A stretch of 64,000 bases of DNA from Winogradskyella psychrotolerans RS-3 (GTDB taxonomy: Bacteria; Bacteroidota; Bacteroidia; Flavobacteriales; Flavobacteriaceae), in contig NZ_ATMR01000077.1 in NCBI RefSeq assembly GCF_000427335.1, forward strand, positions 1-64,000, in the 5' to 3' direction. The notes beneath the pieces are model-generated. The model was not told the DNA's origin. It worked only from the letters and a program-made list of their open reading frames with translations, and searched no databases. Positions 45,399 through 52,507 of the stretch are shown one piece after another (position 1 is the stretch's first letter; each line of letters begins with the position of its first letter). The translations under genes and the position numbers were made by a program.

Positions 45399-45405
45399 AA
45401 GCCTT

Positions 45406-45434
45406 TGTCATTCCTGCGAAGGCAGAAATCTATT
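45406..45434. repeat. REP-like palindrome, family 1
   Basis: TGTCATTCCTGCGAAGGCAG followed by AAATCTATT: stem CCTGC/GCAG(A) around GAAG. About 10 bp upstream of the trpB start. Confidence 0.7.
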
Positions 45435-45480
45435 ATTTTCATTGTGGATCACGCTTTTTTGCGTGATGTGGCAATCTGTT

Positions 45481-45756
45481 TCTTTATTTCTTTCCGTTCA
45501 TTTTGTCTTGAAACACTATTAAATAAAAATTGTCCAGTGGACGATTTTTGTTTAATACAAAACCAAAAATTCAAAACGATTTATTAGGAAATTGCTAAAG
45601 CACCATTCGCTTTCAAAGCTACATGCTTGAAGCTTCGCTTCGCAGTTCCGCTTTTTCGCTCTTTATTTCTGAAAATCGTTGTTTCCGACGCTGTCGGAAT
45701 TTGGGACCCTCTTATATGCTAATTTTTGCTTTCCTTCCAAGTTATTTTAATTTTTG
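45481..45756. repeat. Non-coding element copy A (trpB-trpF gap)
   Basis: This 276-bp stretch has no gene but resembles 48503-48680. Shared pieces in the same order: TTCATTTTGTCTTGA / TTCATTTTGCCTTGA, then AGTTCCGCTTTTTCGCTCTT with TATTTCTGA / AGTTCCGATTTTTCACTCCT with TATTTCTGA, then TCGGAATTTGGGAC / TCGAAATTTGGGAC, and TATTTTAATTTTT at the end. Both run straight into a heptamer array. Copy A also carries a long hairpin (ATTAAA...AAATTGTCC with GGACGATTT...TTTAAT) at 45520-45558. Confidence 0.65.
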
Positions 45757-45830
45757 CTAACACCTAACACCTAACACCTAACACCTAACACCTAACAGCT
45801 AACAGCTAACAGCTAACAGCTAACAGCTAA
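45757..45830. repeat. Heptanucleotide array CTAACAC x5 then CTAACAG x5 at the trpF stop
   Basis: Five copies of CTAACAC (45757-45791) switch to five of CTAACAG (45792-45826) plus CTAA. The trpF stop codon (complement of 45820-45822) lies inside the last copies. Confidence 0.92.
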
Positions 45831-46437
45831 TTACATTATGTTTAAACGTTTTCAATTCCTCCACATTCTTCAATCCAGGTTCAATTTCAAATTTACTATT
45901 AACGTCAATAGCGTAACAATATTTTGAAGCTGGACTTTCTTTAAATTCTTTTATTTTTTCAATTTCATGTAATCCAATACCACCACTTAAAAAATACGGT
46001 TTGGTTGACGGATACTGTTCTAATACATTCCAATTGAACGTGTAACCATTTCCGCCTGGTAATTGTCCTTTTGTATCAAATAAGAAATAATCACATACAT
46101 CTTCATAAGGTTGAAGCACATCAAAGTTGAATTCATCTTTAATGCTAAACACCTTTATAACTTCAACAGCGTTTATCGCAGCGCAATATTCAGGAGATTC
46201 GTGTCCATGTAATTGCACGGCTTGTAAGTTGAATTTTTTAATAGTGTCTTTCACTATTTCTAGTTCTTCATCCACAAAAACACCAACTTTTTTTATTGAT
46301 TTTGGCAATTCAGGAATACTAGAATCAAAATGTCTGGCTGATTTTTTATAAAATATAAAACCGAGATAGTCTGGCAGCAAATTAGCCACAGCTTCTAGGT
46401 TCTCCTTATATTTCATGCCGCAGACTTTTAGTTTCAT
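45820..46437 (-). CDS. trpF: Phosphoribosylanthranilate isomerase
   Basis: 205 residues from MKLKVCGMKYKENLEAVANL; an ATG two codons upstream is equally possible. The reading further upstream (MRDEIPAFARM) is a REP palindrome, not protein. Motifs: LKVCGMKY at strand 1 with the catalytic Cys, VGVFVDEELEIV, VQLHGHESPEYC, FLFDTKGQLPGGNGYTFNW (catalytic Asp) and PYFLSGGIGLHEIEKI. TrpF converts phosphoribosylanthranilate to CdRP. The last residues (ISC and stop) derive from the heptamer array that has invaded its 3' end. Complete otherwise. Confidence 0.92.
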   Translation of the reverse strand: MKLKVCGMKYKENLEAVANLLPDYLGFIFYKKSARHFDSSIPELPKSIKKVGVFVDEELEIVKDTIKKFNLQAVQLHGHESPEYCAAINAVEVIKVFSIKDEFNFDVLQPYEDVCDYFLFDTKGQLPGGNGYTFNWNVLEQYPSTKPYFLSGGIGLHEIEKIKEFKESPASKYCYAIDVNSKFEIEPGLKNVEELKTFKHNVISC

Positions 46438-46440
46438 CTT

Positions 46441-46463
46441 CATTCTCGCGAAAGCGGGAATCT
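46441..46463. repeat. REP-like palindrome, family 1 variant
   Basis: CATTCTCGCGAAAGCGGGAA plus TCT: stem TCTCGC/GCGGGA around GAAA. It abuts the trpF start. Confidence 0.7.
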
Positions 46464-46510
46464 CATCACGCATTCGACTTTTTTAAATTATTATGTATGT
46501 TATGTGTTAA

Positions 46511-46540
46511 GACCTACAAGGTTTTGAAACCTTGCAGGTC
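46511..46540. repeat. REP-like palindrome, family 2
   Basis: GACCTACAAGGTTT and AAACCTTGCAGGTC form a near-perfect 14-bp stem. In the trpF-trpC gap. Confidence 0.75.
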
Positions 46541-46564
46541 ACTTAACGTTATTTGTTTAATTTT

Positions 46565-46593
46565 TGTCATTCCTGCGAAGGCAGGAATCTATT
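46565..46593. repeat. REP-like palindrome, family 1
   Basis: TGTCATTCCTGCGAAGGCAG then GAATCTATT: perfect stem ATTCCTGC/GCAGGAAT around GAAG. Confidence 0.75.
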
Positions 46594-46675
46594 AATTTCT
46601 TTTCGATATAATTTTTTCGTACTTCAAATAGCACTCGAAGTGACGTTAAAATTAATTTGTTTCTTTTCTATTTTA

Positions 46676-46706
46676 GACCTGCTAGGTTTTATAAACCTGC
46701 TAGGTC
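46676..46706. repeat. REP-like palindrome, family 2, overlapping the trpC stop
   Basis: GACCTGCTAGGTTT and AAACCTGCTAGGTC form an inverted repeat. On the trpC strand it encodes the last residues DLAGL and the stop. Confidence 0.75.
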
Positions 46707-47477
46707 TTTTATAAATTGAGCAGCACTCGCTCCAGGGTTATCTGTTTTCATAAAGTTTTCACCGATTAAAAAGCCTTTGTAACCATAAGGCTGTAATTCT
46801 TTGATGGCGTTCACAGAACTAATACCTGATTCTGATACTTTTACAAAATCATTTGGTATTAATGCACTTAATTGTTTTGAGATGTCTAAACTGACTTCAA
46901 ATGTTTTTAAATTTCTATTGTTTATACCTAGCATATCTAAAGATGGCATAATTGACTTGTGTAATTCGTCTTCGTTATGGACTTCTAATAACACATCAAG
47001 ATTGAGGCTTTTAGCTAATTCAGAAAACTGCTTAATTTCGGCTTTAGTTAATATGGCTGCTATTAGTAAAATAGCATCTGCACCAATGGCTTTGGCTTCA
47101 ATAATCTGATATTCATCAATTATAAATTCTTTTCGAAGCAAAGGTAATTCGCAATTTTCTCTAGCAATCATTAAATCGTCCATGGAACCGCCAAAATAAA
47201 TCTCGTCCGTTAAAATAGACATGCCACACACTCCTGCGTTTTCGTAACCAATGGCAACATCTTCAACCAAAGCAGTATCATTTATAATGGATTTAGAAGG
47301 CGATTTGCGTTTAAATTCTGCAATAACACCAGTCTGACTTGCTCTTAATTTTTCAGACAATGACCTTGTTTTCATTCCGAAATAAGGTAGCTGTTCATAA
47401 GCTTTAATAGGGATTAGTTCTTTTTTAAGATTAACCTCTTTGCGTTTGTCTATTACTATTTTGTCTAAGATGTTCAT
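46689..47477 (-). CDS. trpC: Indole-3-glycerol-phosphate synthase
   Basis: 262 residues. GVIAEFKRKSPSKSIINDTA holds the catalytic Lys/Glu region, then VCGMSILTDEIYFGGSMDDL, PLLRKEFIIDEYQIIEAKAI (K-E-F-I-I-D) and LGINNRNLKTFEVSLDIS, VSESGISS and GFLIGENFMK. The enzyme makes indole-3-glycerol phosphate from CdRP. Its start overlaps the trpD stop by 4 bp, so the two are coupled. The C-terminal DLAGL and stop are formed by a REP palindrome that appears to have replaced the original end. Complete and functional-looking. Confidence 0.94.
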   Translation of the reverse strand: MNILDKIVIDKRKEVNLKKELIPIKAYEQLPYFGMKTRSLSEKLRASQTGVIAEFKRKSPSKSIINDTALVEDVAIGYENAGVCGMSILTDEIYFGGSMDDLMIARENCELPLLRKEFIIDEYQIIEAKAIGADAILLIAAILTKAEIKQFSELAKSLNLDVLLEVHNEDELHKSIMPSLDMLGINNRNLKTFEVSLDISKQLSALIPNDFVKVSESGISSVNAIKELQPYGYKGFLIGENFMKTDNPGASAAQFIKDLAGL

Positions 47478-48466
47478 TTGCTTAATTCAATTAGTTTATA
47501 TAAACTTTGTTTTGCTTTTCCACTAACAAGAGATTCTTTCGCCAATTCAAATCCTTCCTTATGTGAAATTTGTTTGGCAGTAGCAATGGCCAATCCGGCA
47601 TTAGCACATACCACATTATGTTGCGCTTCTGTACCTTGATAATTGATAACGCTTTTAAAAATTTCTGCAGCCATTTTCACACTGTTTCCTCCAAAAATTT
47701 CGGATTGTTGAATTTGTTTGACACCTAAGTCAAGCGGTTCAAATAAGGTTTCTGCTGTATTAGAAATCACTTTCGTTTTTCCTGTTAACGAGATTTCATC
47801 ATAACCATCCAAAGCATGAACTATGGCATAGTTTTTATCCGATTCTTGATATAAATAACTGTATAATCGCAATAATTCAAGATTAAAAACACCAACCATT
47901 TGATTTTTTGGAAATGCAGGATTTACCATCGGTCCTAACATATTGAAAAAGGTTTTTACACCCAATTCTTTTCGTATTGGAGCCACATTTTTCATTGCAG
48001 GATGAAACAAAGGTGCATGTAAAACACAAATACCAGCCTCATCGATACTACGTTTTAAAAAGTCAGTATCACTTGTAAATTTTATGCCTAAATATTCCAT
48101 AACATTTGAAGATCCACAAGCAGAGGATACACCATAATTACCATGTTTAGTAACATGGACTCCTGCACCTGCTGTCACAAATGATGATAAAGTTGAAATG
48201 TTGAAAGTGTCTTTGCCGTCACCTCCGGTTCCACACAAATCGATAGTCTCGTAGTTATCTAAATTTACTGGAATGCATAACTCTAATAATGCATCTCTAA
48301 AACCTCGAAGTTCTTCCGTGGTAATACTTCTCATCATATAAACGGTTAAGAATGACGCAATTTGACTTTGGTTATATTTTCCTTCGGATATGTTGACCAA
48401 GACATTTTTTGCTTCTTCACTAGAGATGCTTTCTTGGTTGATGAGTCTATTTAATAATTGTTTCAT
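47474..48466 (-). CDS. trpD: Anthranilate phosphoribosyltransferase
   Basis: 330 residues. DLCGTGGDGKDTFNISTLSS (PRPP-binding GTGGD), HGNYGVSSACGSSNVMEYLG and FFNMLGPMVNPAFPKNQMVG with HALDGYDEISLTGKTKV are the family signatures. It joins anthranilate to PRPP. It overlaps trpC by 4 bp downstream. Directly before its ATG is a small hairpin (TTCCGT/ACGGAA) that also precedes trpG, and beyond that the non-coding element and heptamer array that separate it from trpG. Complete. Confidence 0.95.
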   Translation of the reverse strand: MKQLLNRLINQESISSEEAKNVLVNISEGKYNQSQIASFLTVYMMRSITTEELRGFRDALLELCIPVNLDNYETIDLCGTGGDGKDTFNISTLSSFVTAGAGVHVTKHGNYGVSSACGSSNVMEYLGIKFTSDTDFLKRSIDEAGICVLHAPLFHPAMKNVAPIRKELGVKTFFNMLGPMVNPAFPKNQMVGVFNLELLRLYSYLYQESDKNYAIVHALDGYDEISLTGKTKVISNTAETLFEPLDLGVKQIQQSEIFGGNSVKMAAEIFKSVINYQGTEAQHNVVCANAGLAIATAKQISHKEGFELAKESLVSGKAKQSLYKLIELSK

Positions 48467-48469
48467 ATC

Positions 48470-48498
48470 AATGTTCCGTAAAACGGAATATCTTTTTA
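48470..48498 (-). repeat. Hairpin element immediately upstream of trpD
   Basis: AATGTTCCGTAAAACGGAAT followed by ATCTTTTTAA: a 6-bp stem TTCCGT/ACGGAA. It ends 8 bp before the start codon and is nearly identical to 49330-49359 before trpG. Confidence 0.7.
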
Positions 48499-48502
48499 AA
48501 TG

Positions 48503-48680
48503 TAATTTCTATTCTTTCTTTTATCTCTGTTCATTTTGCCTTGATGCAAACTGCGAAGCAAATCATGAGTTCCGATTTTTCACTCCTTATTTCTGAATTT
48601 TGATGTTTCGGACGTTGTCGAAATTTGGGACATTAATTTTTACTAAATATTATATTCTTCCCAAATTGTATTTTAATTTT
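48503..48680. repeat. Non-coding element copy B (trpD-trpG gap)
   Basis: Shorter relative of the element at 45481-45756, with the same ordered blocks (see there): TTCATTTTGCCTTGA, AGTTCCGATTTTTCACTCCT, TCGAAATTTGGGAC and terminal TATTTTAATTTTT, followed at once by a heptamer array. No gene seen. Confidence 0.65.
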
Positions 48681-48764
48681 TTCTCACTTCTCACTTCTCA
48701 CTTCTCACTTCTCACTTCTCACTTCTCACTTCTCACTTCTCACTTCTCACTTCTCACTTCTCAC
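48681..48764. repeat. Heptanucleotide array TTCTCAC x12 at the trpG stop
   Basis: Twelve perfect copies. The trpG stop codon TGA (complement of 48754-48756) and its last residues (SEK) lie inside the array. Confidence 0.93.
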
Positions 48765-49326
48765 TGTTTACCCAATTTTCTAAAATCTGTTTTCCATTAG
48801 GTGTCAGCACCGACTCAGGATGATATTGAACACCTTTTACATCGTAAACTTTATGTCTTAATGACATTATTTGACCGTTGTCGTCAAAAGACGTAGCTTC
48901 TAAACAATCTGGTAAATTGGCATTAACGACCCATGAATGATATCTGCCCACTTCAAAAGTTTTGCCTAGTCCTTTAAAAAGGGATTCATCATCAACTGAA
49001 AGTGTAATGCTAGTTGCTACACCATGATAAACATTATCTAAATTTTCTAATGAACCACCAAAAACTTCACCAATAGCTTGTTGCCCTAAACAAACACCTA
49101 AGATACTTTTGGTTGGAGCATAAGTTTCTATAATCTGTTTTAATAAACCGGCTTCATCTGGGACACCAGGTCCTGGCGATAACACAATTTTCTCAAAAGC
49201 ATCGACTTCTTCTAGCGTTAGTTTATCGTTTCGTTTTACGGTGACTTCACAATCTAAATCTTCTAAATAATGAACTAAATTGTATGTGAAACTGTCGTAA
49301 TTATCTATGACTAATATTTTTTTCAT
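48754..49326 (-). CDS. trpG: Anthranilate synthase component II (glutamine amidotransferase)
   Basis: 190 residues of a class I amidotransferase: [46 protein letters not shown] (nucleophile Cys) and [14 protein letters not shown] (catalytic His-Glu). It supplies ammonia to TrpE for anthranilate. Lies between trpE and trpD. The final SEK and stop are read from a GTGAGAA (TTCTCAC) array, so the array has overrun the original 3' end without destroying the active site. A hairpin element precedes the start. Complete. Confidence 0.94.
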   Translation of the reverse strand: MKKILVIDNYDSFTYNLVHYLEDLDCEVTVKRNDKLTLEEVDAFEKIVLSPGPGVPDEAGLLKQIIETYAPTKSILGVCLGQQAIGEVFGGSLENLDNVYHGVATSITLSVDDESLFKGLGKTFEVGRYHSWVVNANLPDCLEATSFDDNGQIMSLRHKVYDVKGVQYHPESVLTPNGKQILENWVNSEK

Positions 49327-49329
49327 CGC

Positions 49330-49359
49330 AATGTTCCGTGAAACGGAATATCTTTTTAA
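49330..49359 (-). repeat. Hairpin element immediately upstream of trpG
   Basis: AATGTTCCGTGAAACGGAAT followed by ATCTTTTTAA; differs from the trpD copy by one base in the loop, stem intact. Ends 4 bp before the ATG. Confidence 0.7.
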
Positions 49360-49379
49360 TTATACTTCAATTTTTTAAA

Positions 49380-49408
49380 TAGATTCTTGCTTATGCAGGA
49401 ATGACAGC
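49380..49408. repeat. REP-like palindrome, family 1 (degenerate), at the trpE stop
   Basis: On the trpE strand TGTCATTCCTGCATAAGCAA with GAATCT starts 6 bp after the trpE stop; stem CTGC/GCAA(G) is imperfect. Confidence 0.6.
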
Positions 49409-49412
49409 TAAT

Positions 49413-50813
49413 TTAAATTTCCTCAGCCTGTTCAATCGCTTTTGTTAAAGCACCAAGCTTATTATAAACTTCTTGCAATTCACTTTCGGCTTCAGATTTG
49501 GCAACTATTCCTGCTCCTGCTTGCCAAAATAATTTATGATTCTGACTTAAAAATGTTCTAATCATAATGGCATGATTAAAGTTGCCGTTAAAATCCATAA
49601 AGCCGATAGCTCCACCATAATAACCTCTGCTTGTTTTTTCATACTTTTCAATCAACTGCATGGCTTTGTGTTTTGGTGCTCCACTTAGGGTTCCGGCAGG
49701 AAATGTGTCTGCAACCACTTGCATGGTATCGGTATTTTTGTGAATTGTACCTGTAACTTTACTCACTAAATGTATGACGTGAGAGAAGAATTGTACTTCT
49801 CTATAATTTTCGACAGTAACATTACTTCCGTTTCTACTTAGGTCGTTTCTTGCCAAGTCAACTAACATCACATGCTCACTGTTTTCTTTGTCGTCTTTTA
49901 TTAATTCTTCAGCTAATTGCGCATCTTTAAGGTCATTTCCACTTCGCTTAAAAGTACCAGCAATAGGGTGAATTTCGGCTTTACCATCACTAACCACTAA
50001 TTGTGCCTCTGGAGAGCTTCCGAATATTTTAAAATTCCCATAATCAAAATAGAATAGGTAAGGGGATGGGTTAATACTTCTTAAGGCTCTGTATACATTA
50101 AACTCGTCTCCGCTAAATTGTTGCGAAAATTGTTTAGACAGTACCAATTGAAAGACATCTCCACGGCCACAATGCTTTTTTGCCAGTTCTACATTTGCTT
50201 TATATTCCTCATCTGTAAGATTAGATTCAATGTCTCCTTTGGGTTTAAAATCGTAAGAGGCATATTGTCTCGTTTGGATCAATTGTAAAATGTCGTCAAT
50301 GTTATTTTCGCTATGAAAACAATGCGCAAAAATATAAGCTTCATTTTTTTGATGATCTATAGCGATGATATTTTGATAAACAGCGTAGTATATTTCAGGA
50401 ATAGAAACAGAGTTGTCTTTTTTTGAAATTTCGATATCTTCAAAATACTTTACCGCATCATAAGCCGTGTATCCAAAAATTCCATTATTGATAAACTTAA
50501 AGTCTTTGTTTGAATCCACTTTAAAACGTTGTGTAAACTTATGAATCTCTTCAATGACACCAACGGTTTGAATTAAGTTGCTCTTAGAGCTTCCATCAGG
50601 ATAGGTTTGAGAAATTGTATCACCTTCCACTTTTATAGAAGCGATAGGATTGCAGCAGATATATGAAAAATTGTTGTCGTTTGCATGATAATCACTACTC
50701 TCTAACAGAATACTATTTGGGAATTTATCTCTAATTTTAAGATAAATACTAACTGGCGTAATAGTGTCTGCTAATATTTTTTTATAATGTGTGTTTAAAC
50801 TAAATGTTTTCAT
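49413..50813 (-). CDS. trpE: Anthranilate synthase component I
   Basis: 466 residues. The N-terminal half has LLESSDYHANDNNFSYICCN (LLES region of the Trp feedback site). The chorismate-binding half has FQLVLSKQFSQQFSGDEFNV, SPYLFYFDYG, GSSPEAQLVV, HPIAGTFKRS (PIAGT), DLARNDLSR and PAGTLSGAPKHKAMQLIEKY. TrpE with TrpG makes anthranilate from chorismate and is normally inhibited by tryptophan. First structural gene of the operon; its 5' leader carries a leader peptide and terminator (attenuator). Complete. Confidence 0.95.
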   Translation of the reverse strand: MKTFSLNTHYKKILADTITPVSIYLKIRDKFPNSILLESSDYHANDNNFSYICCNPIASIKVEGDTISQTYPDGSSKSNLIQTVGVIEEIHKFTQRFKVDSNKDFKFINNGIFGYTAYDAVKYFEDIEISKKDNSVSIPEIYYAVYQNIIAIDHQKNEAYIFAHCFHSENNIDDILQLIQTRQYASYDFKPKGDIESNLTDEEYKANVELAKKHCGRGDVFQLVLSKQFSQQFSGDEFNVYRALRSINPSPYLFYFDYGNFKIFGSSPEAQLVVSDGKAEIHPIAGTFKRSGNDLKDAQLAEELIKDDKENSEHVMLVDLARNDLSRNGSNVTVENYREVQFFSHVIHLVSKVTGTIHKNTDTMQVVADTFPAGTLSGAPKHKAMQLIEKYEKTSRGYYGGAIGFMDFNGNFNHAIMIRTFLSQNHKLFWQAGAGIVAKSEAESELQEVYNKLGALTKAIEQAEEI

Positions 50814-50891
50814 TTTATGTCAAATTCAATTTGATATCTCTTTAAACAGAAATACGTTTCAATATAATAGCTTCTGAAGCTGTGTTAAATT

Positions 50892-50928
50892 AAAAAAGGC
50901 TTGTCGTGAATGACAAGCCTTTTTTTTA
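50892..50928 (-). terminator. Attenuator terminator of the trp operon
   Basis: On the minus strand GGCTTGTC (50919-50912) pairs with GACAAGCC (50905-50898), loop ATTCAC, followed by six T. It lies 28 bp after the leader peptide stop and about 80 bp before trpE. The sequence TTCACGA (50910-50904) in its loop and 3' arm is complementary to TCGTGAA at the leader peptide stop (50961-50955), giving an alternative antiterminator pairing. Confidence 0.8.
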
Positions 50929-50955
50929 TATAAGTATTACATACCAAGGATTAGT

Positions 50956-51012
50956 TCACGAACGTAAGTTTGAGAAATTCCACCACCAAGTATGATTTGT
51001 ATTTATTTTCAT
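50956..51012 (-). CDS. trpL: trp operon leader peptide with three consecutive Trp codons
   Basis: An 18-residue frame, MKINTNHTWWWNFSNLRS, with codons TGG TGG TGG at 50988-50980 and stop TGA at 50958-50956. It is preceded by a perfect promoter (TTG-N19-TATCTTTG) and followed by a terminator and then trpE, the classical layout for ribosome-mediated attenuation. When charged Trp-tRNA is scarce, a ribosome would stall on the Trp codons, leaving the stop-codon region (TTCGTGAA) free to pair with TTCACGA in the terminator and prevent termination. When tryptophan is ample, the ribosome reaches the stop and covers that region, so the terminator forms. Trp is otherwise rare; three in a row in an 18-residue frame is not plausible by chance. 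Confidence 0.85.
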   Translation of the reverse strand: MKINTNHTWWWNFSNLRS

Positions 51013-51020
51013 CTGAACAT

Positions 51021-51050
51021 CAAAGATAGAAATCAAAATTCGGATTTCAA
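51021..51050 (-). promoter_or_regulatory. Promoter of the trp operon
   Basis: TTG (51050-51048), 19-bp spacer, TATCTTTG (51028-51021) on the minus strand. The transcript would start within a few bases of the leader ATG at 51012. Confidence 0.8.
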
Positions 51051-51063
51051 ACACTTTAGGAAA

Positions 51064-51105
51064 AAAAGATTCCTGTTGTCGTAAATTTCACGAAAACAGG
51101 AATAT
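51064..51105 (-). terminator. Terminator of the yceI gene
   Basis: On the minus strand ATTCCTGTT pairs with AACAGGAAT around a loop, followed by CTTTTTTT. It lies about 25 bp after the yceI stop and insulates it from the trp promoter. The remainder of 50814-51129 is the trp leader. Confidence 0.75.
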
Positions 51106-51129
51106 AAATGTGACTAAATTTATTTGGGA

Positions 51130-51699
51130 TTAAAACGTAAGCGTTACATTTAAATCAAATTCGTCATAAATAGCTTTATCTTTTAAAGTCTCTAATAATG
51201 AAGGTGATTTATAGGTAATGTTATGTTTCGTTCTATCAATCTTTAAATTTGCAGTCGCTGTATTATCTTTAATTAGCATAGGAAAAGAAATAGCTTCTGT
51301 TTTTCCTTTAATAGTAATGTTAGCTTTTACGTTGTAATTTCCATCTTTACCTGTAACAGATGTAATGTCTAAAGTCGCTGTAGGAAATTCTTCTACACCA
51401 AAGAAATCATCAGATTTTAAATGGCCATCTAATTTTCCCTTGTATTCTCCATCAAGATCTGTGCTACCAAGAGTCGTCATATCGATAGTGAAATTTCCTC
51501 CTGTTAAGGTTTTTCCATTAAAAGTTAATGAACCACTTTTTAAATCAATAGTTCCGGTATGTTCGCCTCCTACTTTATAGCCTTTCCAAATTACTGAGCT
51601 CTCTTCAACTTTAACGGTTTTGTCTTTTAACGTCGTGTAAGACATAAATGATAATGCTAAAATGAATAGCATGGCAACTTTTGAATTTCTGTTTTTCAT
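51130..51699 (-). CDS. YceI-family periplasmic lipid-binding-like protein
   Basis: 189 residues with an N-terminal signal segment (MKNRNSKVAMLFILALSFMS). The mature part SSVIWKGYKVGGEHTGTIDL, NFTIDMTTLGSTDL and FPTATLDITSV, ending in TFDLNVTLTF-like strands (YDEFDLNVTLTF), is the YceI beta-barrel fold that binds isoprenoid-type lipids in known members. It follows a MarR-type gene on the same strand, overlapping as annotated, so the two form an operon. Actual ligand unknown. Complete. Confidence 0.87.
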   Translation of the reverse strand: MKNRNSKVAMLFILALSFMSYTTLKDKTVKVEESSVIWKGYKVGGEHTGTIDLKSGSLTFNGKTLTGGNFTIDMTTLGSTDLDGEYKGKLDGHLKSDDFFGVEEFPTATLDITSVTGKDGNYNVKANITIKGKTEAISFPMLIKDNTATANLKIDRTKHNITYKSPSLLETLKDKAIYDEFDLNVTLTF

Positions 51700-52159
51700 A
51701 ATTATTTGTTTTAAGTTTTATTAAAAGGGTATTCAATTGTATCAACTCTTCTTGAGTCAAGTTTTTTGTGATGTTTTTTTCTGTGCAATCTATAATTGGG
51801 TCCACTGTTTTTAAAGTTTTTAACCCTAAATCTGTAATGACGATTTCAACCTTTCTTCTGTTGGTTTTACAAATGGTACGGTTTACAAATTTTTTCTTTA
51901 TCAGCTTATCAACCAATCTTGTCGTATTACTCATTTTACTTACCATACGTTCTTGTATGTCTTGTAGGTTTATAGTATTTCCATTTTGACCTCTTAAAAT
52001 CCTAAGGACATTAAATTGTTCTAAGGATAAATCGAAAGGTTTTAACTCTAATAACAAATCATCTTTCATCCATGTTGTGGTGTGAAAAATATTTATTACT
52101 GTCGCTCTTGGTATCGGCAAATCAGCTTTTGTTTTTAGTATGTCGTTTAATTCTTTCAT
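51611..52159 (-). CDS. MarR-family transcriptional regulator (3' end probably distorted)
   Basis: Starts MKELNDILKTKADLPIPRAT at 52159; an earlier in-frame ATG (52201) is upstream of the TACATTTG box (52185-52178) and is rejected. The winged-helix core LSLEQFNVLRILRGQNGNTI, LQDIQERMVSKMSNTTRLVD and KLIKKKFVNR is MarR-like. The frame runs 89 bp into yceI, ending in residues that are merely the YceI start read in another frame. One extra A in the run of four (51709-51712) would give KLKNK and a stop at 51702, a normal 152-residue MarR and a 2-bp gap to yceI. A 17-bp palindrome at the start codon suggests autoregulation. Confidence 0.78.
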   Translation of the reverse strand: MKELNDILKTKADLPIPRATVINIFHTTTWMKDDLLLELKPFDLSLEQFNVLRILRGQNGNTINLQDIQERMVSKMSNTTRLVDKLIKKKFVNRTICKTNRRKVEIVITDLGLKTLKTVDPIIDCTEKNITKNLTQEELIQLNTLLIKLKTNNYEKQKFKSCHAIHFSIIIYVLHDVKRQNR

Positions 52160-52175
52160 ATACAACAATTGTATA
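52159..52175. promoter_or_regulatory. Operator palindrome at the marR-type gene start
   Basis: TATACAACAATTGTATA has perfect 7-bp arms around CAA. It lies between the -7 box (52185-52178, minus strand) and the start codon, where a bound MarR dimer would block transcription. Confidence 0.65.
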
Positions 52176-52258
52176 TACAAATGTATGTGTTTTATTGACA
52201 TATGAAATTAATATTTTGTTAAATTTAAAACATGTAGGTTTTAATTATTTTGAAGTTT

Positions 52259-52360
52259 ATGACTTTTAAGAAAAGATGTACTAAAAAAATGATACAAGAG
52301 TTATATATTGAAGATGCTGTTGGTCTCATATTAAAAAAATCAGAGCATAAAAATGAATAA
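52259..52360 (+). CDS. Possible 33-residue peptide, unsupported family
   Basis: ATG 52259 opens MTFKKRCTKKMIQELYIEDA then VGLILKKSEHKNE and stop. It is basic at the start with an amphipathic middle. No promoter box, ribosome site or similarity supports it, so it may be chance. The gap 52202-52507 otherwise shows nothing recognisable apart from AT-rich sequence upstream of the rhodanese gene. Confidence 0.2.
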   Translation: MTFKKRCTKKMIQELYIEDAVGLILKKSEHKNE

Positions 52361-52507
52361 AAAAGAGTAATTAACTGTATTATTACAGTAGATTCTTACG
52401 ATAAAGGTAGAATATGTTAAAAAATGAATCTGAAATGTAACACTTCTGATATTTTTACGTCTATATCATAATGGAATGTTAATTTTGCTAAAAATTAAGA
52501 ATAAAGA

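Noticed and set aside
45408-45600. Plus-strand frame crossing the trpB start and the non-coding element
   Set aside because: Composed of REP and element sequence, with no homologous features.
46438-46473. N-terminal extension MRDEIPAFARM for TrpF
   Set aside because: The extension is a REP palindrome read in frame; TrpF proteins begin at MKLKVCGMK.
48681-48764. CRISPR array
   Set aside because: Units are contiguous 7-mers with no spacers, and no cas genes are present.
48600-48800. Plus-strand frame with SLLTSHF repeats
   Set aside because: It is the translation of the TTCTCAC array next to trpG and overlaps trpG on the other strand.
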